A stretch of 64,000 nt of DNA from Methylophilus sp. 42 (GCF_000384155.1 NZ_KB913031.1:1867092-1931091), one strand, 5' to 3'; shown: positions 19,015-30,057, numbered from the stretch's first letter. Notes: a model not told the origin generated them from the letters alone. A program made the numbers and translations.

Positions 19015-22000
19015 TGTCACTCACTCACACTTTCAACCGACTGTTCAATATGCTACTCATCGGCATGCTGTGCCTGTCATTGATCATCACGCCGCAAATG
19101 GTGTGGGCGGCCAATGTACTGCTGATGACTAGCTTGAAGGCGTTTGAATCTGACCTGGGTAACGCCACCCTGAAGGTAGAAGGCATAGATTCCAATATGC
19201 GCCTGGGCGTCACACCCAAAGGCGAACTGACCGTATCGCACTTCCGTGCCAGGCAGATCACCCTGCGCTTTAAACCGGCCACGGAAGTCACGCCAACGCC
19301 TAAAGCCGGACAAGCACCGTTACCTGCGCATATCCATATTCCACTGCCGTTTCACTTGTTATCCGGCCAGATTGACAGGCTTACGATTATCCAGGGTGCA
19401 AGCACGTCGGATATCACACAGATTCAATTCGACCTGGATGCCGACAACCAGGCCATGCAGTTCCGTATTGCCGAAGCGCACAGCCCCTGGGGCAAAGTCA
19501 GCACGCATTTTCAAATGCAGAATGCCGCCCCCTTCTCGCTCAATGGCTGGATGGACGTTCAGCAAGCACAAGGCGACACTCCCTACCATCTGCGCACCGA
19601 GCTGCACGGCGACCTCACCCGGCTGGAGATTGCCGCCAATCATCATTACCAGCCACAAGCCAGGCCATTTGCCATCGTACCGGCCGCCGAGGCTACCAAT
19701 GCTCAGGCCGAAGATATGCTGCAAATCAGCGCCTCGATTGGCCTTGATGAAACACGCCAGAGCCACCTGCTAGTGCATCTGCAGCAATTACAAGCCAAGC
19801 ATATCCATCCGCAATTGGCTGGCCATATGGACTTAAAAATCGTCGCCGATGGCAGCCTGACCGAACAAGGCCAGATCCTGGCCTCCATAGATGCTGGCGA
19901 TAGCCGCTTGCAAGGCCAGCCATTGATCGTCCGTGGCACAGCCAGCCTGCAAGGATCACAACTGACAACAATGGATCTGCTCGCGCAACTGGATAAAAAC
20001 ACACTCACTGTGAAAGTAGACCCCGAACCTTCAGGTAACAATCGCAGTACATTGGTCTGGCAGGCAGACCTGGCCAATCTTGCACAATTGATGCCAGGCT
20101 TTGCTGGCCGGGTCAAAGGTGCAGGTAGGGTGCAACAATCACCAGACGGCTTTGCCGCGACGTATCAACTCGCTGGCCAGCAATTGCAGTTACCACAAGG
20201 CCTGTCACTGAGTGCCTTTGAGGCGCAAGGCCAGGCTGCCAGCCAGTCACAGTCGTCACTGGAAAACCATATCAAATTGCGTGGTTTGTCACAGCAGAAT
20301 GCACGTGGCATAGACAGCCCGCCGATTGATGCTGAACTCGATCTGAGCGGGTCGCTGGCAAAACATCACTTCGCGTTGAAAATCAATGATGCCGACCCTT
20401 TACTGCAACGCAACCTGCTGTTAGCGCTGGATGGTAGCTGGCAAGAAAATACCTGGCAGGCACAACTCACGCAGTTGCAAGACGCTAATGGCAAAGTATT
20501 TCAACTGGCGCACCCCGCCAGTCTGAAATGGCAAAACGAACAAGGCTTCCAGTTACAAAATCTGGTTGTTAATGTCCTGGCAGGACAATTGCAACTGGAC
20601 CAACTGCACTATCGCCCGGCCAAAACAGCCGACCCGCTCACACAACAATCAGCCGAAAAAGTGCAGTTCAGCAGCCAAGGCGCACTCAAGGCATTTCCAT
20701 TGCAAGCCGTGATGGCATGGCTGGCACCCGCGCAGCCTGAAGCCTTGCCTGCAGACCACTTGCGTGTTTCAGCACAATGGCAACTGGCGCTGGACGAACA
20801 GCTCAACGGGACATTACACCTTGAGCGCGCATCAGGTGACTGGCAAGTCTACGACAGCAGCCAGGCGCAGTGGCAAGGGCTGGGCATACAGTCATTATTG
20901 GCAGATATCCAGGCGCAGAACAATCGCGTCAGCGTGCAAAGCAGCGTACGTGCAGACACTGCGATAGATCTGCAATTGACAGGCAACACAGTGGTGACCC
21001 CAACACAAAGTGGAATAGTGATTCAACGCTCAGCGCCAATCTCGGCACAACTCAAAGCCAATCTCTCAAAACTGGGCTGGCTGGCCAAACTCATGCCAGA
21101 GTTGCAGCCAGCAGGCCAATTGCTAATAGATGCCCGGGCCAGCGGTGTGATTGCCCAGCCACAGCTGCAAGGCAGCATTCAAGGCCAGGCCCTTGCCATA
21201 CAAATACCGTCACAAGGCTTGTGGCTAGAGCAAGGCAGTTTGAATGCCCAACTCGCAGGAGACCAGGTCAATATTGAACACATCCACTTTGCTGGCAAAA
21301 GTGGCGAGCTCAATGGCAACGGCCTGCTGACCTTTAGAGAAGACCGCTGGCAACTGGATGCCGCGATGCAACTTAACAAATTACAGGCGCTGTCCAGGGT
21401 AGATCGCTGGGTGCAACTCAGCGGTAATACCCAGCTCAGCATGAACAGCGAGCAAACCACGCTCAGCGGCAAGCTCAAGATACATAAAGGCCTGTTTGAG
21501 CTGCCTAAAGCCGACAAACCCAAGCTGGACGAAGATGTCGTCATTGAATCGCCGCAAGCCAGCCAGGCTGAGCCAACGTCAAAACTGGTCTTTAACGACT
21601 TTGCGCTCGATTTTGGCGACAAACCACTGGTATTACCTTTCAAGGAATCCGAGCAATTCATGTTGCGTGGCCAAGGGCTCAATGGCGCCCTCAGTGGCAA
21701 TATGCAGCTTAACGGTATGCTGGACGAGCTCACTGCGGCCGGTACACTGGAAATCACCGGCACCTATATCGCTTACGGACAGTCATTGAATATCGAAACA
21801 GGCCGCCTGATATTTAGCGGCAAACTACCCAATATCGGCCTGGATGTGCTGGCGACAAGGCAAGTAGAAAGTACCAAAGTGGGTATTCAAATCAATGGCA
21901 GCCTGCAAACCCCGCAACTAAAACTGGTCTCAACACCTGATACCAGCAACGAGAATAAAATCTCACTGCTGGTACTGGGGCAGCCCATGTCGCAAGTCGG

Positions 22001-22316
22001 CAGCAGTGATATGGCCTTGTTATCGGTGGCAGCAGGCGCGCTGTTATCACAAGGCGACTCCGTCTCGCTGCAAACCAAGATTGCGCAAGCGGTTGGCCTG
22101 GATAGCATAGATGTACGTGGCACTGGCCCCACCAATTACGCTGTCAGCGTCGGCAAGCGAATCAATCGCAACCTGGTAGTTGGCTACGAAAAAAGCATTG
22201 TCGGCCTGTTAAATGTTGGTAAACTCACCTACCAACTGACCAAACGCATTTCCATCGAAACCAGAACCGGCTCTGATAATGCGCTGGATATATTTTATGG
22301 TTTTAGCTTTGACTAA
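19014..22316 (+). CDS. tamB: TamB, AsmA-like envelope bridge protein
   Basis: The protein has 1100 residues: a signal anchor near the N-terminus (MLLIGMLCLSLIITPQMVWA), a long beta-rich AsmA/TamB middle, and the conserved TamB C-terminal domain (about 800-1100) with NKISLLVLGQP, VSVGKRI and LVVGYEKSI motifs and a final aromatic. E. coli TamB has 1259 residues, so this one is somewhat short but complete. TamB spans the periplasm and works with TamA in outer-membrane biogenesis. It overlaps tamA by one base. Confidence 0.93.
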   Translation: MSLTHTFNRLFNMLLIGMLCLSLIITPQMVWAANVLLMTSLKAFESDLGNATLKVEGIDSNMRLGVTPKGELTVSHFRARQITLRFKPATEVTPTPKAGQAPLPAHIHIPLPFHLLSGQIDRLTIIQGASTSDITQIQFDLDADNQAMQFRIAEAHSPWGKVSTHFQMQNAAPFSLNGWMDVQQAQGDTPYHLRTELHGDLTRLEIAANHHYQPQARPFAIVPAAEATNAQAEDMLQISASIGLDETRQSHLLVHLQQLQAKHIHPQLAGHMDLKIVADGSLTEQGQILASIDAGDSRLQGQPLIVRGTASLQGSQLTTMDLLAQLDKNTLTVKVDPEPSGNNRSTLVWQADLANLAQLMPGFAGRVKGAGRVQQSPDGFAATYQLAGQQLQLPQGLSLSAFEAQGQAASQSQSSLENHIKLRGLSQQNARGIDSPPIDAELDLSGSLAKHHFALKINDADPLLQRNLLLALDGSWQENTWQAQLTQLQDANGKVFQLAHPASLKWQNEQGFQLQNLVVNVLAGQLQLDQLHYRPAKTADPLTQQSAEKVQFSSQGALKAFPLQAVMAWLAPAQPEALPADHLRVSAQWQLALDEQLNGTLHLERASGDWQVYDSSQAQWQGLGIQSLLADIQAQNNRVSVQSSVRADTAIDLQLTGNTVVTPTQSGIVIQRSAPISAQLKANLSKLGWLAKLMPELQPAGQLLIDARASGVIAQPQLQGSIQGQALAIQIPSQGLWLEQGSLNAQLAGDQVNIEHIHFAGKSGELNGNGLLTFREDRWQLDAAMQLNKLQALSRVDRWVQLSGNTQLSMNSEQTTLSGKLKIHKGLFELPKADKPKLDEDVVIESPQASQAEPTSKLVFNDFALDFGDKPLVLPFKESEQFMLRGQGLNGALSGNMQLNGMLDELTAAGTLEITGTYIAYGQSLNIETGRLIFSGKLPNIGLDVLATRQVESTKVGIQINGSLQTPQLKLVSTPDTSNENKISLLVLGQPMSQVGSSDMALLSVAAGALLSQGDSVSLQTKIAQAVGLDSIDVRGTGPTNYAVSVGKRINRNLVVGYEKSIVGLLNVGKLTYQLTKRISIETRTGSDNALDIFYGFSFD

Positions 22317-22332
22317 CTGAGCCTTTAAACAC

Positions 22333-23744
<1,412 letters not shown>

Positions 23745-23767
23745 CCGTTTTTCAGGAAAAGTACGCT

Positions 23768-24493
23768 ATGTCTGCTGCCCTCGCCCATGAAGCTCGCCAG
23801 TTTCTGTTTTCAACCCGCCATGCCATTTTGTCGACACATTCGATGAAATACCCTGGCTTTCCATTTGGCTCGGTAGCGCCGTTTGTCTGCAACCAGCAGG
23901 CTGAGCCGATCATATTAATCAGCACGATTGCCGAGCACACTAAAAACATCCTCGAAAATCCGAAAGTCTCCTTGCTGGTATTTTCAGGCGCAGATGATTT
24001 GCAGGCCAATGCACGGTTGACCCTGATGGGTGAAGCCGTTCATTGCGACAAACAGGACGAAGATTTGCGTGCCCGTTATCTGCGCTACTTGCCACAGGCC
24101 GCTAGTTACTTTGATATGCATGATTTCCATTTTTACCGTATCCAGGTTAAACAGGTGCGCTATATCGCCGGTTTTGGCCGCATGGGCTGGTTTGAAGGCC
24201 ATGCGCTGAATGATGGCCTGGCAGAGAGTATGTTGTCGGCGCAAGAAGGCGGCATCGTCGCGCATATGAACGAAGACCACAAAGACAGCTTGCTGCAATA
24301 TTGCCAACATGTGCATGGGGTGGCAGCTGATCACGCAGAAATGGTTGGCCTGGATGCCGACGGCTTTGATGTGCAATATCATCAAGGCGAAGAAATACAT
24401 GGCCAGTTACGTTTTCAATTTGAACAACCCGTATTAAACGCGATGGATGCACGCAAAGCACTGGTCGCCTTATCACAAGCCTGCCGATCATGA
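23768..24493 (+). CDS. HugZ-like FMN-binding split-barrel protein (pyridoxamine oxidase-like)
   Basis: The protein has 241 residues from the ATG at 23768, preceded by AGGAAA; an upstream in-frame ATG lies inside wrbA. The N-terminal split beta-barrel (about 10-140; PFGSVAPFVCN, ARLTLMGEA) resembles pyridoxamine 5'-phosphate oxidase-like proteins. The C-terminal part (about 155-241; VAHMNEDHKDSLLQYC) is the DUF2470 region seen in HugZ heme-degrading enzymes. A role in heme iron release is possible. No heme receptor is nearby, so the substrate is open. Confidence 0.85.
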   Translation: MSAALAHEARQFLFSTRHAILSTHSMKYPGFPFGSVAPFVCNQQAEPIILISTIAEHTKNILENPKVSLLVFSGADDLQANARLTLMGEAVHCDKQDEDLRARYLRYLPQAASYFDMHDFHFYRIQVKQVRYIAGFGRMGWFEGHALNDGLAESMLSAQEGGIVAHMNEDHKDSLLQYCQHVHGVAADHAEMVGLDADGFDVQYHQGEEIHGQLRFQFEQPVLNAMDARKALVALSQACRS

Positions 24494-24852
24494 TTCCACG
24501 TATTTTATCCATCAGCCGCATCGCGGCAAGTATCAGCCTGCTTGGCCTCATTGTGTTGTGCCTGGGTTGGGAAATTTTCTGGGCGCCACTGCGGGCCGGT
24601 GGCAGCCTATTATTTCTCAAAACCTTGCCATTACTGCTACCGCTATTTGGCATTTTGCGCGGAAAACGCTATACCTACCAATGGTCTGGCATGCTGATCC
24701 TGTTCTACTTTACCGAAGGTGCGGTCAGAACCTGGTCAGAAGCAGGTTTATCGCGCTGGCTGGCAGCCAGCGAAGTCATGCTTAGCCTGATTTTCTTTGC
24801 CAGCGTCATTGCCTATGCCAAATATACAGGCCGCCGTTACCAGCTTGCCTAA
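24490..24852 (+). CDS. DUF2069 small membrane protein
   Basis: The protein has 120 residues with four predicted membrane spans (ISLLGLIVLCLGWEIFW, LFLKTLPLLLPLFGI, MLILFYFTEGAV, VMLSLIFFASVIAYA). The GRRYQLA tail is cytoplasmic by the positive-inside rule. It resembles the DUF2069 family, often found near wrbA in proteobacteria, function unknown. It overlaps the HugZ-like gene by 4 bp (ATGA). Confidence 0.82.
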   Translation: MIPRILSISRIAASISLLGLIVLCLGWEIFWAPLRAGGSLLFLKTLPLLLPLFGILRGKRYTYQWSGMLILFYFTEGAVRTWSEAGLSRWLAASEVMLSLIFFASVIAYAKYTGRRYQLA

Positions 24853-24913
24853 GAGCGTTTTTGTAACGCCCATCAACAGTCTATTTTGCAATAAATTCTT
24901 TCATGCGCAGGCG

Positions 24914-24948
24914 CTGACAAGCCTGGTAAACCTTATATAATATCGGGC
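24914..24948 (+). promoter_or_regulatory. Candidate sigma-70 promoter of surE, possibly leaderless
   Basis: CTGACA (24914-24919), a 16-bp spacer and a perfect TATAAT (24936-24941) end 7 bp before the surE ATG at 24949. Transcription would start at or next to the A of the ATG. There is no Shine-Dalgarno at the usual distance. Confidence 0.6.
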
Positions 24949-25698
24949 ATGAGAATTCTGTTATCCAATGATGATGGCTACCTGGCACCGGGCCTAAACG
25001 CGCTAGCCACCCACTTAAGCAAAATTGCCGATATCACGGTGGTGGCGCCGGAACGTAACCGCAGCGGCGCCAGCAACTCCTTAACACTGGATCGCCCCTT
25101 AAGTGTCAAGCAAGCGGCCAATGGCTTCTATTACGTGAATGGCACGCCGACAGATTGCGTCCACATTGCCCTCACTGGCCTCATGCAGGAAATGCCGGAT
25201 ATGGTCATCAGCGGTATTAATGATGGCGCCAACATGGGCGACGACACCATTTACTCAGGCACCGTCGCCGCTGCGACTGAGGGCTACCTGCTGGGTATCC
25301 CTTCGTTTGCCGTCTCCATGGCGCAACACCAGCCCGCGCACTTTGAAACTGCCGCAAAAATTGTGGTTGAGCTGGTCAAACAATATAACCATAGTGAGTT
25401 TACTGAGCCCACGCTACTGAATATCAACGTGCCGGATGTACCATTGCAAGATATCAAAGGGCGCCAAATTACCCGTCTGGGTAAACGCCACAAAGCCGAA
25501 CCGGTCATTCAATTGCAAACCCCGCGTGGCGAAACGGTCTACTGGGTAGGCGCAGCCGGACAACCGAACGACGGCGGCGAAGGCACGGACTTTCATGCGG
25601 TGGCGCAAGGCTATGTTTCCATCTCCCCTATCCAGGTAGACCTGACCCGGCACTCTCAAATTGCAACCATGCAACAATGGCTGCAAGCCAAGAATTAA
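24949..25698 (+). CDS. surE: 5'/3'-nucleotidase SurE
   Basis: The protein has 249 residues. The metal-binding NDDG (D8, D9), the [10 protein letters not shown] loop and [23 protein letters not shown] are diagnostic. SurE removes phosphate from nucleoside monophosphates and is classically grouped with pcm, nlpD and rpoS. Here it heads surE-pcm-nlpD. A perfect TATAAT just before the ATG suggests a leaderless transcript. Confidence 0.97.
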   Translation: MRILLSNDDGYLAPGLNALATHLSKIADITVVAPERNRSGASNSLTLDRPLSVKQAANGFYYVNGTPTDCVHIALTGLMQEMPDMVISGINDGANMGDDTIYSGTVAAATEGYLLGIPSFAVSMAQHQPAHFETAAKIVVELVKQYNHSEFTEPTLLNINVPDVPLQDIKGRQITRLGKRHKAEPVIQLQTPRGETVYWVGAAGQPNDGGEGTDFHAVAQGYVSISPIQVDLTRHSQIATMQQWLQAKN

Positions 25699-25703
25699 GT
25701 ATT

Positions 25704-26378
25704 ATGGCGATTCCAAGAACATCAAGTAAAACCGGCATAGGCATGACCTCGTCACGCACGCGTGAACGCATGCTGACACGCCTGCGCGAGCAAGGCATTC
25801 AGGATGAGGTGGTGATTGCAGCCATGGCCGATATTCCGCGCCACATCTTTGTCGATGAAGCATTGTCTATTCGCGCCTATGAAGATGTTTCATTGCCGAT
25901 TGGTTATGGCCAGACCATTTCACAGCCCTATATTGTGGCAAAAATGACGCAAATTCTGCGTAATGGCAAACCGTTAAACAAGGTGCTTGAAATCGGTACT
26001 GGCTGCGGCTATCAAACGGCCGTCTTATCACGTGTCAGTGCAGAGGTTTACTCATTAGAGCGCATTCGACCCCTGGTGATGAAGGCCAGAAACCATTTGC
26101 GTACCCTCAAATGCACCAACGTCAAACTCGACCACGCCGATGGCAGCCTGGGGTTGAAGAGTTATGGTCCATTTGATGCCATTATGGTAACGGCCGCGGC
26201 CAGTCATGTGCCACAAGAACTGGTTGAACAACTGGCCGTTGGCGGCCGCATGGTGATCCCGGTCGGGACCAACGAGCAAGTATTACATCTGATCGAACGC
26301 ACCGCACAAGGTGTACAACAAATCGCGCTGGAACCAGTGAAGTTTGTTCCATTGTTGGGAGGCACGGCTTTATCATGA
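25704..26378 (+). CDS. pcm: Protein-L-isoaspartate O-methyltransferase
   Basis: The protein has 224 residues from the ATG at 25704, 5 bp after the surE stop; an in-frame start at 25677 would overlap surE. SAM-binding motif I reads VLEIGTGCGYQTAVLS, preceded by GYGQTISQPYIVA; the C-terminal LLGG motif is present. It methylates isoaspartyl residues so that damaged proteins can be repaired. It overlaps the nlpD-like gene by 4 bp. Confidence 0.96.
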   Translation: MAIPRTSSKTGIGMTSSRTRERMLTRLREQGIQDEVVIAAMADIPRHIFVDEALSIRAYEDVSLPIGYGQTISQPYIVAKMTQILRNGKPLNKVLEIGTGCGYQTAVLSRVSAEVYSLERIRPLVMKARNHLRTLKCTNVKLDHADGSLGLKSYGPFDAIMVTAAASHVPQELVEQLAVGGRMVIPVGTNEQVLHLIERTAQGVQQIALEPVKFVPLLGGTALS

Positions 26379-27268
26379 ATTTACGCACTTTGCTAACGGT
26401 ATGGGGTGCAGCCTGCACACTGGCAGCTTGCGCGCTGAACTCACCCATGCCGCGTGCGCCAGTCAGCAGCAGCCCGGCCACAAGCGGCGAAAGCAAAGCA
26501 GCCGCGCCAGCAGTGTCGACGATAGGCGCCAGCCAGTATCTGGTGCAAAAAGGCGATACGCTGTACAGCATAGGCCGTAAATTTGGCATTCCATTCATGA
26601 AGCTGGCCGACATTAACCAGTTGCAGGCGCCCTATGAGATCCACGTCGGCCAAGTGTTGAACCTCAATGCCAAGGCCACCACGGTCAGCAACAAAGCCAA
26701 TGAAGCAGCCAGTACCGCTGATGATGCAGAAGTTGTGACCTCCGCCATTAGCCGCCCGGATATGAACGCCGCTGGTGACACCGCAGCAACGTCAGCCGCA
26801 AACAATCCAGCGTCCACTTCAGCGGATGCTGGCAAAAATGCCACAAGCAGCGATATAGAAGCGATTGCGGATGGTGATATTCAATGGCAATGGCCTTTGG
26901 CAGGCAAAGTCAGCACCAGCTTTGACGCACAAACCAACAAGGGCCTCAATATTACCGGTAATGCAGGCCAGGTAATTAATGCAGCCGGTGCAGGCAAAGT
27001 GATCTACAGTGGTATGGATGTGCGTGGGTATGGCAAGCTGATTATTATCAAACATAACAGCAACCTGCTGTCAGTCTATGCACATCAAGGTAACTCTTTG
27101 GTCAAAGAAGGTGCTTTTGTGGCATCAGGTGAAAAACTTGCGAACTTACCCGCCGCAGCCAATAACAAGTCACCCATGCTACATTTTGAAATCAGGCAAA
27201 AAGGCAAACCAGTTGATCCTATCAGCTATTTGCCAGCGAATCCGGCTACAATAAGCAGCAATAGTTAA
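26375..27268 (+). CDS. nlpD: NlpD-like lipoprotein, LysM plus M23 domain
   Basis: The protein has 297 residues. A lipobox LAAC (Cys at about 15) marks an outer-membrane lipoprotein. LysM (about 50-95; YLVQKGDTLYSIGRKFG) binds peptidoglycan, then an Ala/Ser/Thr-rich linker, then an M23/LytM domain (about 170-290; GKVIYSGMDVRGYGKLIIIKH, SVYAHQ, MLHFEIRQKGKPVDP). As in E. coli NlpD the zinc ligands are incomplete (GLNITGN instead of GIDI), so it is likely an amidase activator in cell separation. In many proteobacteria rpoS follows nlpD; here it does not. Confidence 0.92.
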   Translation: MNLRTLLTVWGAACTLAACALNSPMPRAPVSSSPATSGESKAAAPAVSTIGASQYLVQKGDTLYSIGRKFGIPFMKLADINQLQAPYEIHVGQVLNLNAKATTVSNKANEAASTADDAEVVTSAISRPDMNAAGDTAATSAANNPASTSADAGKNATSSDIEAIADGDIQWQWPLAGKVSTSFDAQTNKGLNITGNAGQVINAAGAGKVIYSGMDVRGYGKLIIIKHNSNLLSVYAHQGNSLVKEGAFVASGEKLANLPAAANNKSPMLHFEIRQKGKPVDPISYLPANPATISSNS

Positions 27269-27351
27269 GCCCGCACTGCCTGACGGGCTCACAAAACCAG
27301 CCTTGCGCCTCCGACCTCTTGCGCATGGTTGCTGTTTGAAAGGAGTGCCGT

Positions 27352-27699
27352 ATGGATCCAAACCGTTACAGCAAAAACCGTACGATTCGCCCCGATAGTG
27401 CCTGGCAAGTCGTACAGGCACTCGTCACCCTGGGGCTGATGCTCTGCGGCTTTATCGGCATCGCCGTGCACGTGTTTGGCAGTGACCAAGGCCCGGCAGA
27501 CTGGTTACAATGGGTCACGGCGACACCCATCAACGGTGTGATCACGTTTATCCTGCTGATAGTCGTCGTCGCTTTTCACCGTTACATCACCCATATTAGC
27601 AACCAGCAACGCCGCTCTGCCAGCGAGCTGCCTGTCTACGCCATGATGCTGATTGGCGTTTATTTCATTTATACACTGATCACCACAGGTCATTGGTAA
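27352..27699 (+). CDS. Small membrane protein, unknown function
   Basis: The protein has 115 residues, preceded by a strong AAGGAG 6 bp before the ATG. It has three predicted spans (ALVTLGLMLCGFIGIAVHVF, GVITFILLIVVVAFHRYI, YAMMLIGVYFIYTLITT) and a basic N-terminus. I do not recognise the family. It sits where rpoS is found after nlpD in many relatives and is followed by the convergent leuA gene. Confidence 0.8.
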   Translation: MDPNRYSKNRTIRPDSAWQVVQALVTLGLMLCGFIGIAVHVFGSDQGPADWLQWVTATPINGVITFILLIVVVAFHRYITHISNQQRRSASELPVYAMMLIGVYFIYTLITTGHW

Positions 27700-27743
27700 G
27701 CACACCCCACCAACAGCGTTGATGGCAGGGCGTTACGCATCAA

Positions 27744-29429
27744 TCAAGCGGTTTTAACCAGCGCTGCAGGTTGCACAGCACATCTGTTCATGCCGCTGAA
27801 GATTGCCTTGATCGAAGCCGTCACAATATTGGTATCCATGCCCACGCCATAGCAGACCTTGCCCTGGCAGACGACCTCGACAAATGCACAAGCCATCGCC
27901 TCCCCGGCTGAACTGCTTGCCCCCAGCGAGCGCTCTTCAAAACTGCGCACCTGCACTTGAATACCGATATTTTGCAGCGCATGAATCGCAGCATCGACCG
28001 GCCCATTACCATGCCCACTGGCAATGGTTGGCACACCATCTACCGCAATATGCATGCGGATTGCCTGCCCTTGTGCGTGTGTTTCCAGTTGGTAGTCCTG
28101 AAAGTGCATAGGCACTACCGCAGCCACATAATGCGCATTAAACAGTTGCCACAGCTCGGCAGGCCCAACTTCGCTGCCATGCTGATCCGTATATTGCTGC
28201 ACCACGCCAGAAAACTCCACCTGCATGCGTCTGGGCATCACCACCCCATAATGGCTTTCCATCAGGTAAGCCACCCCGCCCTTGCCTGACTGGCTGTTGA
28301 CACGAATAATAGAGTCATAATTACGGCCCAGGTCTTTGGGGTCTATCGGCAGGTAAGGCACATTCCAGCGTGCATCTGCTTGCTGACTGGCAAAGCCCTT
28401 TTTGATCGCATCCTGGTGTGAGCCAGAAAACGCCGTGAATACCAGATCACCCGCATAAGGATGGCGCGGATGAATCTCGATCTGCGTGCACTCTTCTACC
28501 GTACGCCCAATCGCATCAATATCAGAAAAATCCAGGCCAGGATGCACGCCTTGCGTATACATATTCAGTGCCACAGTTACCAGGTCAACATTACCCGTAC
28601 GCTCACCATGCCCAAACAGGCAACCTTCGACACGGTCAGCGCCCGCCATGATGCCAAGCTCAGTCGCTGCCACGGCTGTGCCGCGGTCATTATGCGGATG
28701 CAGGCTCAGAATGACGCTATCGCGGCGCGCCAGATTACGATGCATCCACTCAATCTGGTCCGCATACACATTTGGGCTGGCGACCTCTACCGTCGCCGGA
28801 CAATTGATAATCACTTTGCGCGCCGGTGTTGCCTCCCAAGCCTCGGTGACCGCATCGCAGACTTCTTTGGAAAATACAAGTTCAGTGGCAGTAAACGTTT
28901 CCGGACTATATTGCATGATGATTTCCGTTTCAGGCATGTCAGCTGCCAGCGCCTTCACCAGCTTCACTGAATCGACCGCCATCGCCTTCACTTCCGCCTG
29001 GCTCATATTGAATACGACCTCCCTAAACGTAGGTGAAATCGCATTGTAAATATGCACAATCACACGACGTGCGCCACGCACTGACTCCATGGTGCGACGT
29101 ATCAGGTGCTCACGCGCCTGTGTCAGCACTTCTATCGTCACATCGTCGGGAATGCGTTTTTCCTCAATCAGGCTGCGCACAAAATTAAAGTCAGTTTGCG
29201 AAGCCGAAGGAAACGCCACTTCAATCTCTTTAAACCCCATTTGGCATAGCATATTAAACATGCGCAGTTTTTTATCTGCATCCATCGGCTCAAACAATGA
29301 CTGATTGCCGTCACGCAGATCGGTGCTCATCCAGATCGGCGGCTGGGTAATCACGGCATTCGGCCATTGACGGTCTTTGAGGCTCACGGGGGGGAAAGCC
29401 TGATATTTTTGTGCGGATTGTGTCTGCAT
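27744..29429 (-). CDS. leuA: 2-isopropylmalate synthase, type 2
   Basis: The protein has 561 residues from the ATG at 29429, chosen because GGAG lies 6 bp upstream; the in-frame ATG at 29441 has no ribosome site. It has an HMGL-like catalytic domain (about 30-310; WMSTDLRDGNQ, metal motif HPHNDRG) and a C-terminal LeuA regulatory domain (about 430-561) for leucine feedback inhibition. It condenses acetyl-CoA and 2-oxoisovalerate, the first step of leucine synthesis. Divergent lrp-like gene and phased repeats in the shared spacer suggest Lrp control. Confidence 0.95.
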   Translation of the reverse strand: MQTQSAQKYQAFPPVSLKDRQWPNAVITQPPIWMSTDLRDGNQSLFEPMDADKKLRMFNMLCQMGFKEIEVAFPSASQTDFNFVRSLIEEKRIPDDVTIEVLTQAREHLIRRTMESVRGARRVIVHIYNAISPTFREVVFNMSQAEVKAMAVDSVKLVKALAADMPETEIIMQYSPETFTATELVFSKEVCDAVTEAWEATPARKVIINCPATVEVASPNVYADQIEWMHRNLARRDSVILSLHPHNDRGTAVAATELGIMAGADRVEGCLFGHGERTGNVDLVTVALNMYTQGVHPGLDFSDIDAIGRTVEECTQIEIHPRHPYAGDLVFTAFSGSHQDAIKKGFASQQADARWNVPYLPIDPKDLGRNYDSIIRVNSQSGKGGVAYLMESHYGVVMPRRMQVEFSGVVQQYTDQHGSEVGPAELWQLFNAHYVAAVVPMHFQDYQLETHAQGQAIRMHIAVDGVPTIASGHGNGPVDAAIHALQNIGIQVQVRSFEERSLGASSSAGEAMACAFVEVVCQGKVCYGVGMDTNIVTASIKAIFSGMNRCAVQPAALVKTA

Positions 29430-29524
29430 GCTGTGCTCCATCTGTTTTGTTTTTGACAGAAGACATGATAGAGCTTTGGCAAAAAATTAAATTGCTAATT
29501 TAACTAAAATAAGCCAATTTAAAA

Positions 29525-29571
29525 AATATTATTTCAATATATTAATTATTTTTGTAATATTATTTCAATAT
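29525..29571. promoter_or_regulatory. Phased direct repeats in leuA-lrp spacer (probable Lrp operator)
   Basis: The 16-mer AATATTATTTCAATAT occurs at 29525-29540 and again at 29556-29571, 31 bp apart, about three helical turns. The whole spacer 29442-29592 is extremely AT-rich and has further TTGAA half sites up to the lrp ATG. This fits wrapping by an Lrp/AsnC octamer, with autoregulation and control of leuA. Binding is inferred. Confidence 0.65.
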
Positions 29572-29592
29572 TAAATTGAAGTTGAAATTTAA

Positions 29593-30057
29593 ATGAAATT
29601 AGACCGATTCGACAAAGCCATTCTCAGCATCCTGCAAACGGACGGACATATCAGCAACCAGGAACTCGCTGACCGGATTGGCCTCTCTCCTGCGCCATGC
29701 CTGAGAAGAGTTAAAGCACTAGAACAAGCAGGCCTGATTCTAGGTTATCAAGCATTGGTCGATGCCAAAAAGCTTGGATTGAGCCTGATGGCACTCATCG
29801 GTATTTCGATGGATCAACACACCCCCGAACGTTTTGCCAACTTTGAAAGCAGCATCGTTAATATTCCTGAGGTGCTGGAATGCTTGCTGATTACCGGCCA
29901 GCAATCGGACTATTTGCTTAAGGTTGTTGTGAAGGACATGGATGATTACCAGCATCTGTTACTGCATAAAATTACCAAAATTGCAGGGGTTACGGGTGTG
30001 CATACCAGTTTTGTATTGAGAAATGTGGTGGCACGGGCGAAAGTACCAGTGGATTAG
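29593..30057 (+). CDS. Lrp/AsnC-family transcriptional regulator
   Basis: The protein has 154 residues. The N-terminal AsnC-type helix-turn-helix (about 3-60; LDRFDKAILSILQTDGHISNQ) and C-terminal RAM/ligand domain (about 70-150; MALIGISMDQ, YLLKVVVKDMDDY) are complete. The family senses amino acids. Its position divergent from leuA points to leucine or another branched-chain signal, by context only. Confidence 0.93.
   Translation: MKLDRFDKAILSILQTDGHISNQELADRIGLSPAPCLRRVKALEQAGLILGYQALVDAKKLGLSLMALIGISMDQHTPERFANFESSIVNIPEVLECLLITGQQSDYLLKVVVKDMDDYQHLLLHKITKIAGVTGVHTSFVLRNVVARAKVPVD

Noticed and set aside
21179-21763. 194-residue minus-strand ORF inside tamB
   Set aside because: Low-complexity Ser/Leu-rich shadow of the tamB frame, without a ribosome site.
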